64,000 nucleotides of DNA from SZUA-320 sp963707875 (GCA_963707875.1 CAVPRU010000014.1:434001-498000), one strand, 5' to 3'; counted from the stretch's first letter, positions 51,409-60,137 are shown. A program made the numbers and translations. The notes: generated by a model not told the origin, from the letters alone.

Positions 51409-52772
51409 CCGTTCCCCCGGCTGAGCTCGTAGCGCTCGATCTTCTTGTAGAGGTTGGAGCGCGGCATTGCCAGCGCCCGGGCCGTCTCGGCCACGTTCCA
51501 CTGGTGCTCCTGCAGCCGAGCCAGCAGGAACGTCCGTTCGGCCTCCTGCCGGAACTCATCGAACGTCCCCACCATCGGGAGATCGCCCGTGACGTTCACC
51601 TGGGCGGGCCCGTTCGGCAGCAGCCGGTCCACGTCTTCCGCGGTGACTTCCCGACCGGGAGCCAGGATCATCAGCCGCTCGACCGCGTTCCGCAACTCCC
51701 GGACGTTGCCGGGCCAACTCCGCCGCTGGAGACGGTGAATGGCCTCGGGAGTGAACCGGCGCAACGGCATCCCCGCCCGGTGGCCCAGCCGCTGGACGAA
51801 GTGCTCGACCAGCAAGGGGAGGTCCTCCAGCCGCTCCAGCAGGGCCGGAACTTCTACCGGCACGACATTCAGGCGGTAGAACAGATCTTCCCGGAACCGG
51901 CCCTCGGCAATTTCGTCCTCCAACTGCTTGTTGGTGGCCGCCAGAACGCGGACGTCGACCTCGACGGGACGACTCCCACCCACCCGGGTCACCAGGCCCT
52001 CCTCGAGCACCCGGAGCACCTTGGCCTGGGCCCCGAGCGACATGTCGCCGACTTCGTCGAGGAAGAGGGTCCCGCCATGGGCCAACTCGAACTTGCCGGC
52101 TCGATCGGTCACCGCCCCGGTGAATGACCCCTTGATATGACCAAACAGCTCGCTCTCGATCAACTCGGAGGGGATTGCGGCGCAGTTGACCTCAATGAAC
52201 GGGCGATCCCGGCGTGGTGACTGCTCGTGGAGGGCCCGGGCCACCAGCTCCTTCCCGGTGCCATTCTCCCCGGTGATGAGCACCCGGGCGGTGGTGGGGC
52301 CGACCTTCTCGATGGTCTCCCAGACCGCCCGGAGTACCTGGCTCTGGCCGACCATGGCGTACCGCTCATCGACCGATTCCCGGAGTCGCTCGTTCTCCGA
52401 CAACAACACGCTCCGGTCCAATGCGTTCCGGATGGTGACCAGAAGGCGGTCCGTGTCGAGTGGCTTTTCGAGGAAATCAAAGGCACCCTGCTGGGTGGCC
52501 TGAACCGCCGTGGCGACGGTGCCATGGCCCGAGATCATCACCACCTGGGCCTGGGGATCGAGTTCCCGGAGCCGGGACAGCGTCTCCAACCCGTCCAATC
52601 CGGCCATCTTCACATCCAGGAAGACCAGGTGGGGTCGGAAGCCGGGGTAGACGGTCAGCGCCTCCCCGCCAGAGCCGACGCCACGGACTTCGTAGCCCTC
52701 GAATTCCAGGACCTGCCGGATGGCGTCCCGGACGCCGGGCTCATCATCGACAATCAGCAGACGAATGCTCAC
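51405..52772 (-). CDS. Sigma-54-dependent response regulator (NtrC/NtrX type)
   Basis: 455 residues from GTG 52772. Receiver domain: LLIVDDEPG, phosphoacceptor D53 (FLDVKM), Lys in FLEKPLD. AAA+ domain: Walker A TGENGTGKE, HIKGSFTGA (the GAFTGA sigma-54 loop with Ser for Ala), Walker B GGTLFLDEVGDMS, and the arginine helix SWPGNVRELRNAVERL. C-terminal Fis-type helix-turn-helix near WNVAETARALAMPRSNLYKKI. Cognate kinase and rpoN are not in the window. Confidence 0.93.
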   Translation of the reverse strand: MSIRLLIVDDEPGVRDAIRQVLEFEGYEVRGVGSGGEALTVYPGFRPHLVFLDVKMAGLDGLETLSRLRELDPQAQVVMISGHGTVATAVQATQQGAFDFLEKPLDTDRLLVTIRNALDRSVLLSENERLRESVDERYAMVGQSQVLRAVWETIEKVGPTTARVLITGENGTGKELVARALHEQSPRRDRPFIEVNCAAIPSELIESELFGHIKGSFTGAVTDRAGKFELAHGGTLFLDEVGDMSLGAQAKVLRVLEEGLVTRVGGSRPVEVDVRVLAATNKQLEDEIAEGRFREDLFYRLNVVPVEVPALLERLEDLPLLVEHFVQRLGHRAGMPLRRFTPEAIHRLQRRSWPGNVRELRNAVERLMILAPGREVTAEDVDRLLPNGPAQVNVTGDLPMVGTFDEFRQEAERTFLLARLQEHQWNVAETARALAMPRSNLYKKIERYELSRGNG

Positions 52773-52785
52773 GGGAATGGACCGG

Positions 52786-53337
52786 TCAGGTTAGAGAAAA
52801 GTCGGCCCGCGCATGGTACAGGGGCCCCCCGAAACCCAGCTCGCTCTCGTAGAGCACGACCCGATCGGCCAGGAACTCCGGTTGTCCGGGAATCGCTTCG
52901 ATGATGTCCATGGCATCCCGCGGCAGCCGCTGGCCTTCCTTGATGCGGCCCAGGGTCACGTGCGGCCGAAAGGGCCGCCCCTCGGGGGGAAACCCGATGC
53001 GTTCACCGCCCCGCTCGAGCCGATCCTGAAGCAGCTCCAGTTCGGTGCCGGCCGCCACGTCGAGCCGGATGACCCGTGGGCGGCTGGGACCGGGGAAGAC
53101 GCCGGCGCCGGTAATCTGCATCGGCATCGGGGCGACCCCGTCCAGGGAAAACCCGACCATCTCGGCAATGGTGTCCAGTCGATCGGCGGTGACCTCGCCG
53201 AAGAACTTGAGTGTCAGATGCAGCCCCGCCTCACGAACCCAGCGCACCGGCCATCCCTCAGCTTCCAGGCGCTGGAGGGTGGCCTTGGCGGCGTCGAGTG
53301 CCGCCGGAGAGAGCGGAACCGCGGCGAAGAGGCGCAT
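52786..53337 (-). CDS. thpR: RNA 2',3'-cyclic phosphodiesterase (ligT/thpR family)
   Basis: 183 residues of the 2H phosphoesterase family with both tetrapeptides HLTLKF and HVTLGR. It opens cyclic phosphates; in vivo substrate is unclear. The start overlaps the larE stop by one base (TGATG). Confidence 0.92.
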   Translation of the reverse strand: MRLFAAVPLSPAALDAAKATLQRLEAEGWPVRWVREAGLHLTLKFFGEVTADRLDTIAEMVGFSLDGVAPMPMQITGAGVFPGPSRPRVIRLDVAAGTELELLQDRLERGGERIGFPPEGRPFRPHVTLGRIKEGQRLPRDAMDIIEAIPGQPEFLADRVVLYESELGFGGPLYHARADFSLT

Positions 53338-54140
53338 CAGGTCACCCCAGCGAGAACCAGCAGGGCCCCTCGACGGTACCCGCCAGGATCCAGCTCCACG
53401 CGGTCAAACCCGAGCGCCAGCAAGTGCCGCTCGATCCCGGGCCACTGGTCGACCAGCAGACCGTGGGCCTCAGCCTCGACCTCGAGCCTCGCGGTGGTCC
53501 CAAGGTGACGGACGCGCAGGTTCCCCCGAACGCCGATCTCCCGAAGGAACACTTCGGCCTGTTCGACCTGGTGCAGCCGCGCCGGGGTGACTTCCAGGCG
53601 GTACTGAATCCGGCTGGCGAGGCAGGGTTGGGCGGGGGCGTCCCAGATCGGAATCCCCAGTTGTCGGGCTGCGTCGCGGACCGCCGCCTTGGTCCAGCCG
53701 AGTTCGGCCAGCGGTGAGTGAACACCGCGCTCGTCGGCGGCGCGGGCACCCGGGCGGTGTTCGCCCCGGTCATCGGCGTTGGTGCCGTCGATGATCGCAT
53801 CGAAGCCGAGCTCCCGGGCCAATGGACGCAGGCGATGCCACAGCTCACTCTTGCAGAAATAGCAGCGGTTGGTGGGGTTGGCCACGTACCGGGGGTCCTC
53901 CAGCTCGTGGGTCTCGACCTCCTGAACAGGAATCGAATACCGGCTGGCAAGGTCCCGGGCCTGGCGGCGCTGGGCCTCGGGGTAGGACGGGCTGATCCCC
54001 ATGACCGCCAGGAACCGCCCAGCGCCCAGCGCCCGGAACCCGACCACGCCGAGCAGGGACGAGTCCACCCCTCCGGAAAAGCCCAGCAGCACCCGGCCCA
54101 GGCCGTCAAGGTGTCGCTCGAGCCGCGCGATCTCCGCCAT
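53337..54140 (-). CDS. larE: LarE-type ATP-dependent sulfur transferase with three conserved Cys
   Basis: 267 residues. PP-loop SGGVDSSLL (22-30) for adenylation, NRCYFCKSELW with C93 and C96, and PCLASR with C173. Three-Cys LarE proteins carry a [4Fe-4S] cluster and can supply sulfur catalytically, unlike the single-Cys sacrificial form. LarE builds the nickel-pincer nucleotide of lactate racemase and related enzymes; larB and larC are not in the window. ATG 54140 is the first start codon after TATGATTG, a possible promoter box 4 bases upstream. Confidence 0.88.
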   Translation of the reverse strand: MAEIARLERHLDGLGRVLLGFSGGVDSSLLGVVGFRALGAGRFLAVMGISPSYPEAQRRQARDLASRYSIPVQEVETHELEDPRYVANPTNRCYFCKSELWHRLRPLARELGFDAIIDGTNADDRGEHRPGARAADERGVHSPLAELGWTKAAVRDAARQLGIPIWDAPAQPCLASRIQYRLEVTPARLHQVEQAEVFLREIGVRGNLRVRHLGTTARLEVEAEAHGLLVDQWPGIERHLLALGFDRVELDPGGYRRGALLVLAGVT

Positions 54141-54221
54141 GGTGCAATCATAACCCCGGCCCGAGATTCCGGGAACGCGGCACGGTTGCGCCGGACCCCG
54201 GCGGGTGGCTTTGGTTAGGGC

Positions 54222-54662
54222 ATGACGGGCGACGACTTTCTGGCGGTCACCCCGACCCTCGATATCCCGCTGAGCGAGTTCGAGTTCCGAGCCACGGCGG
54301 GCGGCGGGCCGGGGGGCCAGCACGTCAACCGGTCCGCCACCCGGATCGAACTCTGGTGGAGTCCGGTCACCAGCCGCTCGCTGACCGAGGCACAGCGCGC
54401 CCTCCTGCTCGACCGCTTGGCGCACCGGTTGGACCAGCGCGGCTGGCTCCGGATCGTCTCCGGCAGCCGGCGCAGCCAGCTGATGAATCGGGAAGCCGCT
54501 TTGGCCCGCCTCGCCAAGCTGCTGGCAGCCGCCCTCCGAGTTGCCCCGCCCCGCCGGAAGACCCGACCCACCAAGGCGTCCGTGGAACGTCGGCTGGCCG
54601 AGAAGCGCCGTCGGAGCCATCAGAAACGGACCCGAGGTCGTTCCACCCGGGAGGATGAATGA
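54222..54662 (+). CDS. arfB: Alternative ribosome-rescue factor ArfB (YaeJ/ICT1)
   Basis: 146 residues. A release-factor catalytic domain with GGGPGGQHVNRSATRIELWW, no codon-recognition domain, and a basic C-terminal tail (RRLAEKRRRSHQKRTRGR) that inserts into the empty mRNA channel. It hydrolyses peptidyl-tRNA on stalled ribosomes. Overlaps the next gene by 4 bases (ATGA). Confidence 0.93.
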   Translation: MTGDDFLAVTPTLDIPLSEFEFRATAGGGPGGQHVNRSATRIELWWSPVTSRSLTEAQRALLLDRLAHRLDQRGWLRIVSGSRRSQLMNREAALARLAKLLAAALRVAPPRRKTRPTKASVERRLAEKRRRSHQKRTRGRSTREDE

Positions 54663-55006
54663 ACCCTTCCCCGGAGTTCTGGCGCTACTTCGGAACCCGT
54701 GAGGTCCTCCTGGCACGCACCTGGGCCGCCGAGGGCGGCATCGCTGTCCATGAGAACCTCTGGAAATCCCGAGGCCGGAGGACCGCTCATCTCCTGGCGT
54801 CGGGCGAGCACGTGCTGATTGTGGCCGCCACCTCACTCGGCTGCGAAGCCTGGTGGATTCAACGGACCAGGACGGTCCATTTTGACCTCGTCGGCCCCTA
54901 CCTGACCCGGGCGCTGGAACTGTGCAGTATCGATCCCCAGGCCCCCCCCGCGCGATTCGCCGGAGCGGTACCAACGCCGCAGGGCAAGGGGCCAGGGAAA
55001 CCGTGA
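54659..55006 (+). CDS. Small conserved-looking protein, unknown
   Basis: 115 residues: SPEFWRYFGTREVLLARTWAAE, HLLASGEHVLIVAATSLGCEAWW, IQRTRTVHFDLVGPYLTRALEL. No signal peptide or membrane segment and no family I recognise. Coding is supported by the ATGA overlap with arfB and by frame-length; function unknown. Confidence 0.6.
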   Translation: MNPSPEFWRYFGTREVLLARTWAAEGGIAVHENLWKSRGRRTAHLLASGEHVLIVAATSLGCEAWWIQRTRTVHFDLVGPYLTRALELCSIDPQAPPARFAGAVPTPQGKGPGKP

Positions 55007-55051
55007 GACCCCTCCCGAGCGGCCCCCGGTGCGGGTCCGGCGTCGATCGAC

Positions 55052-55072
55052 GTCACCATTGGCAATGGTGAC
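55052..55072. repeat. Perfect inverted repeat over the TonB-like gene's start
   Basis: GTCACCATT GGC AATGGTGAC: 9-base arms, 3-base spacer. The right arm contains ATG 55065. It could be an operator or an mRNA hairpin that hides the start codon. Confidence 0.75.
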
Positions 55073-55790
55073 ACTTTCAGCGGGAGGGACGATCCACCTC
55101 CTCGAGTCCGGAAGACACCCTGGATTCAGCCTGGGGGTGGTCGTCTCGCTGGTCCTCCACGGCGCCGCACTGGGCCTCTACCTGCTCGCCTCCCGGATCG
55201 TGGCGGAGGAGGTACCTCAGACCGAGCAGGTGGTGGCCTTCTTTGCACCCCTGAACAAACCCAAGGGGCAGGGCGGCGCGGCAAGCGAGATTCGCTGGGC
55301 GGTCGAGGAGCGGAGGGTCGGGGCGGACGGCCAAGCCTCACCCGCCCCTTCAGAAGGGACCGGCCAATTGGCCGCGGGAGAGTCCGACACCCTGCTCACC
55401 CGGGATCGGGTCGACCCTCTGCTCGAGTTGCTGGGAGAGCCGGTGTTGACCGAGTTCGAAGTCGATTCGGCGGTCCGGCGAGACCCCTTCAGCGCGGCAC
55501 CGGAGTACCCCCCCGACCTCCTCGAACTGAACATCGAAGGCAGTGCCTTCGTGCTCTACGTGGTCGACAGTACTGGGGCCGTCGACATGAGAAGTTATCG
55601 GGTGGTGCGGGCAACGCACCCGGGATTCGCCGCCGCGGTGCAGAGCGCCTTGCCTCGGATGCGGTTCAGCCCGGCCGTGCTCCACGGCCAGCCGGTCCGG
55701 CAACTGGTGCAGCAGAACTTCGCCTTCAAGATCCAGCGGCCCGACACGACCCGGCCGGCCCGCAAGCCACCCAGCAAGCCGCCAAGCTAG
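55065..55790 (+). CDS. TonB-type energy transducer / TonB C-terminal domain protein
   Basis: About 241 residues from ATG 55065; GTG 55029 would add a basic stretch RVRRRSTSPLA and is an alternative. Neither has a clear ribosome-binding site. An N-terminal membrane segment (GFSLGVVVSLVLHGAALGLYLLA) with the His typical of TonB is followed by a periplasmic linker. The C-terminal domain is IEGSAFVLYVVDSTGAVDM, ATHPGFAAAVQSALPRMRFSP. It couples inner-membrane energy to outer-membrane transporters; ExbBD are not adjacent. Nine bases after it pxpA starts. Confidence 0.82.
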   Translation: MVTLSAGGTIHLLESGRHPGFSLGVVVSLVLHGAALGLYLLASRIVAEEVPQTEQVVAFFAPLNKPKGQGGAASEIRWAVEERRVGADGQASPAPSEGTGQLAAGESDTLLTRDRVDPLLELLGEPVLTEFEVDSAVRRDPFSAAPEYPPDLLELNIEGSAFVLYVVDSTGAVDMRSYRVVRATHPGFAAAVQSALPRMRFSPAVLHGQPVRQLVQQNFAFKIQRPDTTRPARKPPSKPPS

Positions 55791-55799
55791 GTTCTCCTC

Positions 55800-56558
55800 A
55801 TGCCCCACGTGGACCTCAATGCCGATCTGGGCGAAAGCTTCGGTCACTACCGGCTGCCGGACGAGGCATTGCTGGACCTGGTGACGAGCGCCAACATTGC
55901 CTGTGGATTTCATGCGGGTGACCCACTGGTCATGCGGCGGGTGGTGACCGCGGCCGCCGCCCGGGGGGTCGCGATCGGCGCCCACCCTGGCTACCCCGAT
56001 CTGCAGGGATTCGGCCGGCGGGAGCTGGCAGCCACCCCTGAGGAGATCGAGGCGTTCGTGCTCTACCAACTCGGCGCCCTGGCGGGCGTCTGTTTGGCGG
56101 CGGGCACCAGAGTGCGCTACCTCAAGCCACACGGGGCCCTGTACCATCGGGCGGCGAAGGACCCCGCCACCGCAGAGGCCATCGCCAGGGCGATTCACGC
56201 CTTCAACCCCACCCTCCCCTTGCTGGGGCTTCCGGGAACCGAACTGCCCGCCGCGGCCGCGCGCATCGGGATTCCATTCGCGGCAGAGGCCTTCGTGGAT
56301 CGGGGATACCTGCCCGACGGCACCCTGGTTCCCCGAGGTCAGCCCGGGGCCATGGTCGAAGATCCCACCGTCTGTGCCGATCGAGCGGCCCGCATGGTGC
56401 TGGAGGAAGTGATCGAGGCGGTGGATGGCTCGATGATCGCGATCTCGGCGGATTCTCTGTGTGTCCACGGGGATGGTCCGGCGGCAGGGCGGATTCTTCG
56501 CCAGGTCCGCGAGCGACTGATGGCGAGTGGAGTGGAACTGGCTCCCTTCTCCGCCTGA
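55800..56558 (+). CDS. pxpA: 5-oxoprolinase subunit PxpA
   Basis: 252 residues of the LamB/YcsF family: HVDLNADLGESFGHY, SANIACGFHAGDPLVM, IGAHPGYPDLQGFGRRE, VRYLKPHGALYH, FVDRGYLPDGTLVPR and the closing ISADSLCVHGD. With PxpB and PxpC it hydrolyses 5-oxoproline to glutamate using ATP. All three genes are here in order with overlaps. Confidence 0.95.
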   Translation: MPHVDLNADLGESFGHYRLPDEALLDLVTSANIACGFHAGDPLVMRRVVTAAAARGVAIGAHPGYPDLQGFGRRELAATPEEIEAFVLYQLGALAGVCLAAGTRVRYLKPHGALYHRAAKDPATAEAIARAIHAFNPTLPLLGLPGTELPAAAARIGIPFAAEAFVDRGYLPDGTLVPRGQPGAMVEDPTVCADRAARMVLEEVIEAVDGSMIAISADSLCVHGDGPAAGRILRQVRERLMASGVELAPFSA

Positions 56559-57205
56559 TGCCCGATCCGGTCCGCTGTGTCCCGCTCGGCGAGGGTGCCG
56601 CGACTCTGACCCTGGCTGACGAGATCTCCCCCGAAACCCACCAGCACGTGCAGGCCATCGCCGAGGCCGTCACCCGCGATCCCCCACCCGGCTTGCGCGA
56701 CATCGTACCGGCCTACACCACCCTGAGTGTCTTCTTCGACCCGGAGCTGGTTGCCTTCGAAACGGTACGCGATCGATTGCTCGGCCTGCAGGAGTCGGTT
56801 GCCGTCGGATCCGTTCCACCCGGCCAGGAGTGGGTGATCCCGGTTCGATATGACGGCCCCGATCTGGCCGCGGTGGCGTCGCGCACCGGCCTCAGCCCTG
56901 ACGAAGTCGTCACCCGACACACCGGCCGGAGTTACCGGGTCTATCTGATCGGCTTCGTCCCGGGGTTCGCCTTTCTCGGTGAACTCGACCGCCGGCTGGT
57001 CCTGCCCCGACGCGAATCCCCCCGGCAACGGGTTCCCGCCGGATCGGTGGCGATCGCCGGGGGCCAGACCGGGATCTATCCCCTCGAGACGCCCGGTGGG
57101 TGGCACCTGATCGGACGGACCGACACCCGGCCTTTCGACCTGGCTCGAGACCCCGCCGTGCTGTTCAACGTCGGGGACCAGGTAAGGTTCGAGGCAATCC
57201 CGTGA
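56558..57205 (+). CDS. pxpB: 5-oxoprolinase subunit PxpB
   Basis: 215 residues (KipI/AHS1 family): EISPETHQHVQAIAEAV, YTTLSVFFDPE, EWVIPVRYDGPDLAAVA, and YLIGFVPGFAFLGELD with VPAGSVAIAGGQTGIYPLETPGG. Overlaps pxpA (TGATG) and pxpC (GTGA). Confidence 0.95.
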   Translation: MPDPVRCVPLGEGAATLTLADEISPETHQHVQAIAEAVTRDPPPGLRDIVPAYTTLSVFFDPELVAFETVRDRLLGLQESVAVGSVPPGQEWVIPVRYDGPDLAAVASRTGLSPDEVVTRHTGRSYRVYLIGFVPGFAFLGELDRRLVLPRRESPRQRVPAGSVAIAGGQTGIYPLETPGGWHLIGRTDTRPFDLARDPAVLFNVGDQVRFEAIP

Positions 57206-58143
57206 TCGAGGTACTCAAGGCCTCCCCTTTCCTGACTGTGCAGGACGCCGGGAGGACTGGAGGCCGACGCCGTGGTATCCCAGGGTCGGGGGCGATGGAC
57301 CTCCCGGCGCTGAGCACTGCCAACCTCCTCGTCGGGAACCCTGACAGCGCGGCTGGCTTCGAGTGGGCGCTCGGCCCGATGGTCATTCGCTTCGGGGAGG
57401 CGGTGACGATCGCCGTGGGTGGCGCTCCGGTTGATCTGACCCTCGACGGAGCCCCACAACCGGTGTGGTCCGCCGTCGAGGTTCCGGCCGGAAGCGAGTT
57501 GGGACTCGGCGTTCCCCGATCCGGGCGGTTCGGCTATCTGGCCGTGGCAGGCGGCGTCGCGGTGCCCGAGGTGTTTGGCAGCAGGAGCACCTACCTCCCG
57601 GGCCGATTCGGCGGGCTGGACGGCCGGCTGCTTCGCACCGGAGACCGGCTCCCCGTCCCAGGCACCGGGAGCTTCGACTCCCGGCCCGGGGAACGACTCC
57701 CGGAATACCTCACCCCGGCCGCCGGACCGGTGCGGGTCCTGCCCGGCCCCCAGGATCGCTTCTTCGATGACCCGGTCTGGCAGGCCCTGGCGGCCGGCGA
57801 GTACCGGGTCGGGCGCGCCGCCGATCGGATGGGATACCGGCTGGAAGGGCCGACCGTGAGCCACCGGGGGCCAGCGGCGTTGCCGTCCGAAGCTGCCTGC
57901 CCCGGGGCGATCCAGATTCCTCAGGGGGGAGCGCCCATCGTGGTGATGCACGACGGCCCGACCGTGGGCGGCTACCCCAAAATCGGGGTCATCATCGGTC
58001 CCGACCTCGGCCGGTTCGCCCAACTGCTCCCGGGCGAGCGGGCGGTCCTCAGTCGGGTCGATCTGGGCACGGCGCTCGAGGCCTCTCGACAGGAGTCGGA
58101 CCGGCTGGAGAAAGTCCGGCACTGGGTCGCACGATCCCGGTAA
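57202..58143 (+). CDS. pxpC: 5-oxoprolinase subunit PxpC (biotin-dependent carboxyltransferase-like)
   Basis: 313 residues from GTG 57202 (KipA/AHS2 family): FLTVQDAGRTGGRRRGIPGSGAM in parts, GNPDSAAGFEWALGPM, GRFGYLAVAGGVAVPEVFGSRST and the late GGYPKIGVIIGPDLGRFAQL. Completes the PxpABC complex. Confidence 0.95.
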   Translation: MIEVLKASPFLTVQDAGRTGGRRRGIPGSGAMDLPALSTANLLVGNPDSAAGFEWALGPMVIRFGEAVTIAVGGAPVDLTLDGAPQPVWSAVEVPAGSELGLGVPRSGRFGYLAVAGGVAVPEVFGSRSTYLPGRFGGLDGRLLRTGDRLPVPGTGSFDSRPGERLPEYLTPAAGPVRVLPGPQDRFFDDPVWQALAAGEYRVGRAADRMGYRLEGPTVSHRGPAALPSEAACPGAIQIPQGGAPIVVMHDGPTVGGYPKIGVIIGPDLGRFAQLLPGERAVLSRVDLGTALEASRQESDRLEKVRHWVARSR

Positions 58144-58262
58144 CGGCCGCTGCCCCCGACCGGCGGCCCGTCGAATGGCGAGCACCATCGAGCCGCAGGA
58201 CCGGACCCGCAGACCAGGCTCACTATGCCGCGGCCCGGCGGCAATCACCCCTTCCGGTCGGC

Positions 58263-58270
58263 TATCTTCT
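58263..58270 (+). promoter_or_regulatory. TATCTTCT -7-type box upstream of the sterol-desaturase-fold gene
   Basis: GGC precedes TATCTTCT, 25 bases before ATG 58295, in the 151-base gap after pxpC. The rest of the gap shows only a weak GGCCGC/GCGGCC pairing. Confidence 0.4.
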
Positions 58271-58294
58271 CATGGACTCCACACAGGCAACAGC

Positions 58295-59590
58295 ATGGAC
58301 GTCGTCGCCGCTTCGATCCCCCTGTTCTTTCTGCTGATCGCGATTGAGCTGCTGGTCGCGACCCGGCGACGGGACGCTGGGTACCGGCTCAACGATTCGA
58401 TCGCCGACCTGAGCTGCGGGATCCTGAGCCAGATCGCCGGAATCTTCCTGGTATTGCTTCTGTACGGGGCCTTTGCCTGGGTGGCGGAGCATTGGGCGAT
58501 CCAGCGATGGACTGTCCTTCCGCCGTGGCCGGGCGGGTCCCCATTCACCGCCATCACCAGCGCGCCGGGCTTCGCAGTCCACTGGCCTCGGCTGGCCGCC
58601 TGGGCCGCCGTGTTTGTGGCGGTGGATCTGGCCTATTACTGGCTTCACCGGCTCTCCCACGAGGTGAACATCCTGTGGGCCGGACATGTGGTGCACCACT
58701 CGAGTGAGGAGTACAACCTCACCGTGGCGCTCCGGCAGAGCAGCCTCCACGGCCTGATGAGTTGGGTGTTCTATATCCCGCTGGCCTTGCTTGGAATCCC
58801 CTGGGTGATGTTCGCCGTCTGCCACGGAATCAATCTGATCTACCAGTTCTGGATCCACACCCGGGAGATCCAGCGGCTCGGTCCGCTCGAGAGCGTGATG
58901 AACACGCCATCACACCACCGGGTCCACCACGGGGTCAACCCCGAGTATCAGGACCGGAACTATGCTGGCGTGTTCATCATCTGGGATCGGCTGTTCGGCA
59001 CCTTTACCCCCGAGGATGAGGAGCCGGTCTACGGCATCACCATCCCGCTCGCCAGTTGGAATCCGCTCTGGGCCAACCTGCACGTCTTCCGGGACATCTT
59101 CCGACACGCCTGGCGGACCCGCCGCTGGCGGGACAAGCTCCGGGTGATCTTCGGGCCCCCGAGTTGGCGCCCTGCCGACATTGGCCGCAGCATCGTGGCC
59201 CCGACGGTTTCGCCCGCCGGCTATCAGAAGTACGACCCGGTGATCCCGCCGGGGGTCACTCCCTACCTGCTGGTGCAGTTCGGCTCTCTGCTGCTGGGTG
59301 CGCTGCTGTTGCTCCGCTCTGCCGGCGAACTCCCGCCGGTCCAGGTGGCGGCCGGCGGGTTCTACCTCGCCATCGGCCTCTCCAGTCTGGGCGGCCTGCT
59401 GGAAGGCCATCCCTGGGCCGCCGCCCTGGAAGCGGCCCGCCTCACAGTGCTGCTGCTGGTGGCCACCGCCCTCCTGGCGCTGTCACGGCTGGAGCTGCCG
59501 CTGATCGTCGCCATTTCCGGATTCGGGCTTCTGTCCCTGGTTTGGCTGGTCCCGGTTCGCCGGGCCCTGACCCCGCTCGGGACCACCTGA
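58295..59590 (+). CDS. Sterol desaturase / fatty acid hydroxylase superfamily membrane enzyme
   Basis: 431 residues. Di-iron histidine clusters are present: WLHRLSHEVNILWAGHVVHHSSEEYN and NTPSHHRVHHGVNPEYQDRNYAG, with HGINLIYQFWIH between. At least four membrane segments surround them, and a further three-helix C-terminal part resembles the alkylglycerol monooxygenase (TMEM195) layout. It would oxidise or desaturate a lipid using O2. ATG 58295 follows AGGC at 8 bases. Overlaps the next gene by one base. Confidence 0.88.
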   Translation: MDVVAASIPLFFLLIAIELLVATRRRDAGYRLNDSIADLSCGILSQIAGIFLVLLLYGAFAWVAEHWAIQRWTVLPPWPGGSPFTAITSAPGFAVHWPRLAAWAAVFVAVDLAYYWLHRLSHEVNILWAGHVVHHSSEEYNLTVALRQSSLHGLMSWVFYIPLALLGIPWVMFAVCHGINLIYQFWIHTREIQRLGPLESVMNTPSHHRVHHGVNPEYQDRNYAGVFIIWDRLFGTFTPEDEEPVYGITIPLASWNPLWANLHVFRDIFRHAWRTRRWRDKLRVIFGPPSWRPADIGRSIVAPTVSPAGYQKYDPVIPPGVTPYLLVQFGSLLLGALLLLRSAGELPPVQVAAGGFYLAIGLSSLGGLLEGHPWAAALEAARLTVLLLVATALLALSRLELPLIVAISGFGLLSLVWLVPVRRALTPLGTT

Positions 59591-60129
59591 TGCCCGATCA
59601 GCTGACTCGGCGGGTATCGCTGCGGCTCAAGAAGGGTCGGGATGGGCCCTCCACGCTGGCGATCATCCGGCCGGACGGCTCGGCGGCGGTGCACCGGGTT
59701 CCGGACGCATTCCCGGTGCACGACCTGACCCACTATTCCGTCGAGAGCGTATTGCAGCTTCAGGGATCGTTTCTGAGCCTGATGGGAACCGGATGGGAGT
59801 TCGCCGACTTCGGTGCCCCGTGGCCCCGTGGCCCGCTGCCGGCGGAGGCCGCCTGGACCGAGGAGGTGGTCGGGTTGTTCTGGCAGGAGCGCTGGCCCAA
59901 CGGGAGCTTCCGAACCCTGAAGGAATTGAACCAGGCGGTCGGGGTGATCGCCATCAAGCTCCGCGAGGCGGGAACCTCGCATGGTGCCCCCGATCCCGAT
60001 CTGCTGGCGCGACGGCTGGCCGAGCCGGAAGTGGAGGACATCCGCAGGCGGCTCGGCGCCCTGATCGCCCAGTGGCGCACCCTTGAGGCGGGGGAGACCC
60101 TGGTGCTCCCCTTCCCACCGGAGGGTTGA
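59590..60129 (+). CDS. Hypothetical protein, 179 residues
   Basis: Soluble, mixed alpha/beta: SLRLKKGRDGPSTLAIIRPDG, HDLTHYSVESVLQLQGSFLSLMG, EEVVGLFWQERWPNGSFRTLKELN, then EVEDIRRRLGALIAQWRTLEAG. I recognise no family. Coding is supported by its overlap with the desaturase stop (TGATG) and the next gene's ribosome-binding site in its last codons. Confidence 0.65.
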   Translation: MPDQLTRRVSLRLKKGRDGPSTLAIIRPDGSAAVHRVPDAFPVHDLTHYSVESVLQLQGSFLSLMGTGWEFADFGAPWPRGPLPAEAAWTEEVVGLFWQERWPNGSFRTLKELNQAVGVIAIKLREAGTSHGAPDPDLLARRLAEPEVEDIRRRLGALIAQWRTLEAGETLVLPFPPEG

Positions 60130-60137
60130 GGTTGGCC

